29,698 nucleotides of DNA, taken from Shewanellaceae bacterium UBA2521. Lineage in GTDB: Bacteria; Pseudomonadota; Gammaproteobacteria; Enterobacterales; Shewanellaceae. Under the pieces are notes generated by a model. That model was given only the letters and a program-made list of their open reading frames with translations. It made no database searches and was not told the DNA's origin. Each line of letters starts with the position of its first letter. The stretch's first letter is position 1. The stretch is taken from assembly GCA_002341165.1 (NCBI GenBank), contig DDNL01000056.1, positions 1-29,698 of the forward strand, written 5' to 3'. A program made the translations under genes and the position numbers. Of this stretch, positions 24,042 to 29,698 are shown in pieces.

Positions 24042-26183
24042 ATGTTAAAATTAAAAGTGATATTTTTTTTATTTCTGTTTTGTTTATTTTCCAATTCAGT
24101 TTTAAGTGCTCAAGAGCCCGAATATATATTAGCTTATGATCAAGGTAATTTTTTAAAAGCATTTATACTTGCAAAAAAGCATGAATCTAAATATTCAGAT
24201 AAGGAGTCTCAACTTTTTTTAGCCAAATTATACTTAAAAGGAGAAGGCATACCTCAGGATAGTTTAAAGTCCTTAGATTGGATGCTCAAAGCTGCAGAGC
24301 AAGGCTCTAAAAAAGCTCAACACAATATAGGAAACATGTACTTGAGTGGTATGGCAGAGCATCTTAATCCTAAAAAGCTCATGAAATGGCTACACAGTTT
24401 AGCCGATTCTAATAACGGTGATGCACTCACCATGCTGGCTAAGATTTATTTTCTAGGTAAAGGCGTACCTATTGATATACATAAATCTCTCAATTATTAC
24501 AAAAAGGCAATTTCTCTGAAAGATGCTCGAGCACTATACGAAACTGGATGGATTTATAGATATTCTGAACTAGTTCGTGAAGATGTACCTAAAGCTTGTT
24601 CTTATTTTAAAAAAGCTAGAGCTCTGCATAAAAATCCTGATAATTTCCAACAATATTATCCGAACTTACATGAGCTCGCTAAATGTTATGTGGAAGCTGC
24701 AAGTACAATGCAGGATTATGAAAAGGCTTATCATCTATTACAAGAGCTGCATCAAAATCATTATTTCTATGCAAATGATATCCTCGCTGACTTGCATGAG
24801 CGTGGTTTAGGTATACCTGTAAACAAAAAAAGAGCTCTTGAACTATATTTAGAACTTGCTGAACAGGGAAATGGAAGTGCCTATGCTAAACTAGGAACCG
24901 TTTACTTTGACGGCACCATAGTACCCAAAGATGAGAAAGCAGCTTTTCAATATTTTTTAAAAGCTCAAAAATTGGGCAACGATTTTACGGGTGATTCTGC
25001 AGAATATCTCAGTTTTATTTACGCTGATGGCAAACTAGTAAAACAAGATCTAGAAAAATCTTTTCAACTCGCACAAATAGCATCCGACAAACATATAGCT
25101 GCAGCAACAGTTCGATTGGGTGATTTTTATTGGAGTGGAGGAAATGTAGTAAAAAGGGATCTTGTAAAAGCATGTAAATTATACGAAAAAGCAACCTCTC
25201 AAGGGAGTAATGAAGCTAAATTCTCCTTAGCTGACTGCTACCTCGAAGGACAAGGTATGGTTAAAGATATCAGTAAAGCTATAACTCTCTATGAAGAAGT
25301 TTTAAAGCATGGCAATTATGAAGCAGCTGATAGGTTAGGTGAGCTGTATTACAAAGGAATTGGAGTAAAAGAAGATCATAATAAAGCCTTCTTTTATATT
25401 CAACAAGCTTATAAACATCATATTCCACGTAGTTATTATAACTTAGGTCAACTTTATTTACAGGGTAAAGGTGTTAAAAAAGATGTCAAAAAGAGCTTCT
25501 CACTTTTTCAAAAGGCAGCACAATTAGGTGTTCCATATGGAATCTCTTCACTCATTTTAGCTTATGCTAGAGGGGAAGGAGTACAGCTAGATAAGAAAAA
25601 AGCTTATCAAGTTGCAAAACAAGCATCAGATAAACATATACCCGATGCAACATTTCTTTTAGGCGACTTTTATTCAATTGGAGAAGTCGTAAGCAAAGAT
25701 CATACAAAGGCTTGTGAACTCTATCAAATAGCAGCCTCTCAATTCCATTACGACGCTCAGTCTGCTTTGGCTAAATGCTACCTTGTAGGAAAAGGCGTCA
25801 AGAAAAATGTAAAAAAAGGTATGTACCTTTTAGGAGATGCTCTTGATCATGAAAGTAGTACCGCGCTCCAAATACTGGGAGAGTATTATTTGATTAATAA
25901 AAATTATAGCGAAGCTGCATTTTATTTAAAACAAGCTCATGAAGAAAACATACCACGTGCAGCTTATCTCTTAGGTCTACTTTATTTAAAGGGCTGTGGT
26001 GTTAAAAAAGATCTCAAAAAGAGCTTCTTGCTTTTTCAAAAAGCAGTACAACAAGGAAGTTCTGAAGCAATGGAGCAGTTAAGTAATGCTTATCATGAAG
26101 GTCTCGGTACAAAAAAGAATGAAGAGCAATCCATTTTTTGGAAACGAAAAGCAGAGGAGCGTTCCTCTCATAGGGTAATGTAG
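24042..26183 (+). CDS. Large secreted Sel1-repeat protein
   Basis: 713 aa. A signal peptide (MLKLKVIFFLFLFCLFSNSV, probable cut after LSA at about residue 23) precedes roughly eighteen Sel1-like repeats of about 36 residues, each with the (A)xxxLGxxYxxGxGVxxDxxKAxxxxxxAAxxG pattern, running to the C-terminus. Such solenoids act as scaffolds for protein-protein contacts, in the periplasm or outside. No catalytic motif is visible. Two blocks are repeated inside the gene with high base identity, about 176-182 codons apart, showing recent internal duplication. AAGGA lies about 8 bases before the ATG. It is 29 bases downstream of the ABC remnant and is followed by a terminator. Confidence 0.92.
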   Translation: MLKLKVIFFLFLFCLFSNSVLSAQEPEYILAYDQGNFLKAFILAKKHESKYSDKESQLFLAKLYLKGEGIPQDSLKSLDWMLKAAEQGSKKAQHNIGNMYLSGMAEHLNPKKLMKWLHSLADSNNGDALTMLAKIYFLGKGVPIDIHKSLNYYKKAISLKDARALYETGWIYRYSELVREDVPKACSYFKKARALHKNPDNFQQYYPNLHELAKCYVEAASTMQDYEKAYHLLQELHQNHYFYANDILADLHERGLGIPVNKKRALELYLELAEQGNGSAYAKLGTVYFDGTIVPKDEKAAFQYFLKAQKLGNDFTGDSAEYLSFIYADGKLVKQDLEKSFQLAQIASDKHIAAATVRLGDFYWSGGNVVKRDLVKACKLYEKATSQGSNEAKFSLADCYLEGQGMVKDISKAITLYEEVLKHGNYEAADRLGELYYKGIGVKEDHNKAFFYIQQAYKHHIPRSYYNLGQLYLQGKGVKKDVKKSFSLFQKAAQLGVPYGISSLILAYARGEGVQLDKKKAYQVAKQASDKHIPDATFLLGDFYSIGEVVSKDHTKACELYQIAASQFHYDAQSALAKCYLVGKGVKKNVKKGMYLLGDALDHESSTALQILGEYYLINKNYSEAAFYLKQAHEENIPRAAYLLGLLYLKGCGVKKDLKKSFLLFQKAVQQGSSEAMEQLSNAYHEGLGTKKNEEQSIFWKRKAEERSSHRVM

Positions 26184-26228
26184 TTGTAAAATACAGGACA
26201 TATATGGACGCTTCCTGTTTATCAAACA

Positions 26229-26268
26229 TATTTATCCTAAGCCAAGGTTTTATGCCTTGGTTTTTTTA
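26229..26268 (+). terminator. Terminator after the Sel1 gene, right arm of the 40-bp inverted repeat
   Basis: CCAAGG-TTTTATG-CCTTGG followed by seven T, 59 bases after the Sel1 stop. Reverse complement of 23265-23304 except for two bases. Confidence 0.85.
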
Positions 26269-26313
26269 TCTCTCTTTTCTTTTTTGTAAAGCACAATAAA
26301 TAGGTTTTTTAGT

Positions 26314-26329
26314 CCTGCTTTAAAGCAGG
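26314..26329. promoter_or_regulatory. Perfect 16-bp palindrome, possible operator
   Basis: CCTGCTTTAAAGCAGG lies 31 bases before the first ATG of the beta-hydroxylase remnant, in the only place where a promoter for it and the SDR gene is expected. It is not a LexA box (CTG-N8-CAG, not N10). The regulator is unknown. Confidence 0.4.
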
Positions 26330-26359
26330 TATACTGACATATATTCGAGTTTAACAAGC

Positions 26360-27089
26360 ATGCTTGCTCTCTTAATGAAATCTGTACCTATGTGCTTTAA
26401 GGTGAAAACACCTATTCGTATTCAATACCCTTGTCTTACGCTAGCTGACATAGGTTGGTGGTTGTCCCTATTTCTTCTATTTAGTGTAAAAGAAATACGA
26501 AAGTCTTTAAGTTGTCCAAAATCTATTTTTCCTGATATTTCATTTCTTGAAGAAGATTTTCATAGAGTACAGAGTGAAGTTTTATCTTTTGTCTCTAAAA
26601 CTAAAATTCGTAAATATAAAGATATTGATCCTATAAGGGCAAAAGATGTTTCAGAAGATTGGAGGTTACACTATTTAAAAATCATGGGACACACAACCCT
26701 GAAGCAGAAAAAAACTTCCCTATAACAATGAAGCACTTAAAGGCATTAAAGAACGTTCATAGCATTAGCATATCAATTTTAGAGCCTAGTGTGGAGATAG
26801 CTCCACATACAGGCCCTTTTGCAGGCATATTGAGATATCATTTAGGTATCAAAGTACCTGAAAAACCACCTCTTGTATTAGAGTAGATGACCAGTTTTAT
26901 ACATGGCAAACAAGTCAGAGCATTATTATCGGTGACTTTTATGAGCATGAAGAGATCAATAAGAGTCATTCTTATCGTATCATTCTGATGGTAGATTTTT
27001 ATAGGCCAATGAATTGGTTATTAACATTAATTAATGGCTTACTTCTTAAAACGGGAAACAAGTGGTCTACACAATTCATTAAATCATAG
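26360..27089 (+). pseudogene. Aspartyl/asparaginyl beta-hydroxylase (LpxO-like), two frameshifts
   Basis: Three frames read in series give one protein. The first (26360-about 26690) has a hydrophobic N-terminus (IGWWLSLFLLFSVKE) then SIFPDISFLEEDFHRVQSEV and EDWRLHYLKIMG. The second (about 26690-26886) has HNPEAEKNFPITMKHLKAL, then SISILEPSVEIAPHTGPFAG with an iron-ligand histidine, and LRYHLGIKVPE. The third (26883-27089) has the DFYEHE iron-binding segment and LMVDFYRPMNW. Each junction is explained by one lost base. The family uses Fe(II) and 2-oxoglutarate; membrane-anchored relatives hydroxylate lipid A acyl chains. As read it is inactive, unless these are sequencing errors. The SDR gene follows after 12 bases. 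Confidence 0.85.
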
Positions 27090-27101
27090 GTGAAATAATT
27101 T

Positions 27102-27851
27102 ATGTCAAATAAAGTGGTTATTATTACAGGGAGTTCTCGAGGGATAGGTGCAGCCACAGCAATTCTTGCTGCTCAAAGAGGGTATACGGTTTGTTTGAAT
27201 TACCTCAAGGATAAGGCAAGTGTTGATAAAGTTGCATCTATCATAAGAGCTTCTGGGGGTACTTGTTTGATTAAGCAAGCTGATATGTCTGACTCTAAAA
27301 GTGTTAAAGATCTTTTTAACATTGTTTTCAAGGAATATGGCTCTATCTATGGTGTCGTAAATAATGTTGGTATTATCCAAGAAAGACAGAAATTTGCTGA
27401 GATGAGCATGAGTCGTATCAGTAAAACATTTCAGACCAATGTCATGAGTACAATTTATAGTTGCCAAGAGGCTATAACATTGATGAGTTTAAAGCATGGT
27501 GGCCAAGGAGGGTGTATTGTAAACGTATCTTCAGCTGCATCCAGACTTGGATCTCCAAATGAGTATGTTGATTATGCTGCTTCTAAGGGTGCTATTGATT
27601 CTCTGACCATAGGTCTAGCTAAGGAGCTTGCTGCCGAAGGGATCAGAGTCAACTGTGTGAGGCCTGGTTTTATTCATACAGATATTCATAGCAATAATGG
27701 CTCTGTAGATAGAATCGAGCAGATTGCTCCAACCTTACCGATGCAAAGAGGTGGAAATCCTGAAGAGGTTGCTGAAGCCATTCTATGGCTTCTAAGTCAA
27801 AGTTCTTCTTACGTTACTGGTAATTTTATCGATATGGCTGGAGGACTATGA
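27102..27851 (+). CDS. Short-chain dehydrogenase/reductase (FabG-like)
   Basis: 249 aa, classical SDR. The cofactor motif TGSSRGIG is at 9-16; NNVG at 87-90 replaces the usual NNAG; the catalytic set is S143/S144, Y158 and K162 in DYAASK; RVNCVRPGFIHTDI follows at 182-195 and the C-terminus VTGNFIDMAGGL is standard. An Arg in the first loop suggests NADP(H). The substrate is a carbonyl or alcohol that cannot be named; FabG-type and glucose-dehydrogenase-like relatives look similar. The ATG at 27102 has AGGTGA 8 bases upstream. It is 12 bases after the broken beta-hydroxylase, probably in the same transcript. Confidence 0.9.
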   Translation: MSNKVVIITGSSRGIGAATAILAAQRGYTVCLNYLKDKASVDKVASIIRASGGTCLIKQADMSDSKSVKDLFNIVFKEYGSIYGVVNNVGIIQERQKFAEMSMSRISKTFQTNVMSTIYSCQEAITLMSLKHGGQGGCIVNVSSAASRLGSPNEYVDYAASKGAIDSLTIGLAKELAAEGIRVNCVRPGFIHTDIHSNNGSVDRIEQIAPTLPMQRGGNPEEVAEAILWLLSQSSSYVTGNFIDMAGGL

Positions 27852-27915
27852 CTAAACCAGTGCATTTTAATAAGTGCAGTATTAATTGGACTGATTGATG
27901 TTATTTTAAATAACA

Positions 27916-27985
27916 AAAACAAGACATATATGGATGTCTTGTTTTATCATTTGGATGTCTTGTTTTATCATTTTGTTTTATCATT
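27916..27985 (+). terminator. Terminator hairpin with tandem 21-bp copies of its 3' half
   Basis: AAAACAAGACAT (27916-27927) pairs perfectly with ATGTCTTGTTTT (27934-27945). The 21 bases TGGATGTCTTGTTTTATCATT (27931-27951) are repeated exactly at 27952-27972, and a partial third copy follows. It lies between the SDR gene and the convergent secreted gene and may terminate both. Confidence 0.75.
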
Positions 27986-28029
27986 TTAAAATGACCCATA
28001 TAAAATAAAATGTTGTACAAGAACATATT

Positions 28030-29265
28030 TTATTTAAGTCTTAGAGTAGTCACATGATCTGTTATTAAATCTATAACATAATGAGTTGAAGCTTTTACTG
28101 ATGTTGTTTTAGGGCTCCATGAAACATTTTGATAGAACTGTAGATGCCACCACAGATCTATATTTTTTTTGAATACAAAAACTGAATGTTTTTTATCTTC
28201 TCTTGTTTGAATAGGCTGGAAAAGTCCAGAAATAAATTCTGCTTTAATTTTTTCCACAGCCTCAGTCAACGTATCTTGATCTGTATTGTCAAAATCAATG
28301 GTTTCCCATTTTTGGGATGTTTGATTGTATACATCAATATCAACCCATTTGTTTATGATAATTTTTTCTGCTAATGCATTCAAATCACTATCTTTACACA
28401 CAAAATTATGGGCTTCAGCATACTCATATGCCGCTTTATTTGCTTGCGTTAGATTAACTTTGAATCGAGCTTGTTCTGTTTGAGCTGAAGATTGTAACTC
28501 CGACTCCATATCAGCATAAAGAAGAGCATCTAAAGATTTTGTCTTGAGTAAAGAGTCTCTAAATAATTCAATACTTTCTTGAGAGCTCACTGTTTGAAAA
28601 GTAAATCTTACCCAATTATTCGTAATATTATCTTTTAAATTAAATCTAGAATTTATATCTAAAACAGGCACAGCTTCTGGTACATTTAAGACCTCACCAT
28701 CAACTATATAAGTACATTGAGGATAGGTTAAAGATGAGCTTATTTCTTGTTTGAGTTCACAATCAACATCTGGATAACCATCTCTGTCCACATCTTTTCC
28801 GAATAAGACAAATGTTAACTTTGAAGATTTAGCTATTGCAGGTTGTACCGTGAAGCCTGCTGTCGTTGCAGCTGCATATAAATCATTTAAAGCAGATTGA
28901 TTCGCTCCTGTATCATTTGTAGAATGGAAATACCCTCTAGAATGGATCCCTTTATGATTTGGAAGTAATTTCTTCTCTAAGGAGTTTTGTTTTAGACTTT
29001 TAGATATTATCCGAAAAACAGACCTATTCCGTGTCGATTTTTGATTAGGCTTAGCCGATCCTGTTTTAGCGACAAACCAAATTAATTTTTGGTCTTCAGA
29101 ATCAAAATACAAATTATATTTGTTCATAATATCAGAAGCTTTTGTGCCAAGAACTTGATGCAAAGTTTCTTGATTCAACTCAGTTGGAGCAACTGGAGCA
29201 GCTTGAATAGAGAACACTGAAAACAGAGTTAAAGACAGTAAAGATTTTTTGAAAAATTTATGCAT
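28030..29265 (-). CDS. Secreted protein of unknown function
   Basis: 411 aa. MHKFFKKSLLSLTLFSVFSI and the following QA-APVAP form a signal peptide with a cut after about residue 22. The mature protein has no recognised domain. Visible features are an Arg/Lys-rich stretch early on, FGKDVDRDGYPDVDCELKQ (about 155-173) with a DxDxDGxxD calcium-loop-like segment, a paired cysteine shortly after it in PQC, and a C-terminal part rich in aromatic residues (DLWWHLQFYQNVSWSP). The DxDxDG loop and single domain recall secreted pilus- or adhesin-associated proteins, but this is no more than a resemblance. ATG at 29265 with AGGGGAT about 10 bases upstream. Confidence 0.72.
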   Translation of the reverse strand: MHKFFKKSLLSLTLFSVFSIQAAPVAPTELNQETLHQVLGTKASDIMNKYNLYFDSEDQKLIWFVAKTGSAKPNQKSTRNRSVFRIISKSLKQNSLEKKLLPNHKGIHSRGYFHSTNDTGANQSALNDLYAAATTAGFTVQPAIAKSSKLTFVLFGKDVDRDGYPDVDCELKQEISSSLTYPQCTYIVDGEVLNVPEAVPVLDINSRFNLKDNITNNWVRFTFQTVSSQESIELFRDSLLKTKSLDALLYADMESELQSSAQTEQARFKVNLTQANKAAYEYAEAHNFVCKDSDLNALAEKIIINKWVDIDVYNQTSQKWETIDFDNTDQDTLTEAVEKIKAEFISGLFQPIQTREDKKHSVFVFKKNIDLWWHLQFYQNVSWSPKTTSVKASTHYVIDLITDHVTTLRLK

Positions 29266-29698
29266 AGGAATGAATCCCCTTAAATATTTTTTATTTATAA
29301 TTATAATAATAATGCGTGCTTGTTAAGTAACTAAGAAGCTTACATCCATTTGATAATAATTCTCAAACGCAACAAATAATAATATATAAAATCAAATTTG
29401 TGAATACTTTTTTGGTGTATTCTTGTTTTTTTAAACAGCTAACACTTAATTCTTTATATAGAACCATAAGTGGCAATGGTAAGTAGCATCAATATATCTA
29501 CGATATTTGCGTGAGATAATTCAAAAAAAGATGAAAGCAATTGATTCATGATCATGAATACTCAAAAAGTAATTAAAAAAACCAAAAAATTTATTTTTAT
29601 TAACAAATAAAATCCAAGACATCCATCCAATTGACTACCCAAATGGGAACTTAAATCAATACTCCTAGACAGCTACTTCATGACCTATCAAAGCTATA
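29266..29698. other. Right-edge gap with the promoter of the secreted gene
   Basis: 433 bases with no gene. On the minus strand CTTAACAAG (29319-29327) followed by a TATAAT about 15 bases on, or TAATTA at 17, is the probable promoter of the secreted gene. At 29614-29660 CCAAGACATCC and AACTTAAATCAAT recall parts of the ~80-bp palindromic repeat, but the right arm is not present before the window ends. Confidence 0.5.

Noticed and set aside
26314..26329. LexA (SOS) box
   Set aside because: The palindrome is CTG-N8-CAG; the SOS box needs N10.
27931..27985. CRISPR array
   Set aside because: Tandem 21-mers have no spacers between them and form half of a terminator hairpin.

Overview
The window reads as a chromosomal segment of a low-GC gammaproteobacterium. 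The evidence is the gene neighbourhood (yrdA, aroE, hemF, tsaC with YrdD-type zinc ribbons; rpmG-rpmB-radC next to dut), which follows gammaproteobacterial order. Genus cannot be fixed from sequence reading alone.

Left half (1 to about 13,930), conserved core: yrdA faces aroE-hemF-tsaC, in which TsaC is fused to four topoisomerase-type zinc ribbons. Next come three full FliB-like (flagellin lysine-N-methylase family) genes plus the C-terminal stump of a fourth, with no flagellar gene in view. One small membrane-anchored gene is inserted in that array on the opposite strand. Then follow a secreted BOF protein, a MoeA-like protein with an eroded active site, a HAD phosphatase, an alkaline-phosphatase-superfamily protein, rpmG-rpmB, radC and dut. 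coaBC, usually between radC and dut, is missing here.

Middle (about 13,930 to 20,900), a visibly AT-richer anti-phage type island starting just after dut: an AIPR protein with a probable PD-(D/E)xK nuclease region, a membrane-anchored HEPN-like protein, an overlapping DUF262 + MAE_28990-like HEPN pair, and an RnlA/RnlB toxin-antitoxin pair. The HEPN genes are separated by an ~80-bp palindromic repeat (three copies here, a fourth at 23.4 kb). Each copy in the island sits within a few bases of the 3' end of a minus-strand gene or gene stub, giving a cassette-like gene-plus-repeat layout. One stem pair changes in a compensatory way between copies.

Right part (about 20,900 to the end), an export/secretion and debris region: a secreted S41 protease flanked by ~120-bp direct repeats with a poly-C tract, the 3' remnant of a bacteriocin-type ABC exporter (frameshifted), a large secreted Sel1-repeat protein, a twice-frameshifted aspartyl/asparaginyl beta-hydroxylase, an intact SDR oxidoreductase, and an unrecognised secreted protein. 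A 40-bp inverted repeat containing a terminator flanks the ABC-Sel1 block. The repeats, pseudogenes and duplicated stubs show repeated gain and loss of genes.

All family assignments come from recognising motifs by eye; none was confirmed by a database search.
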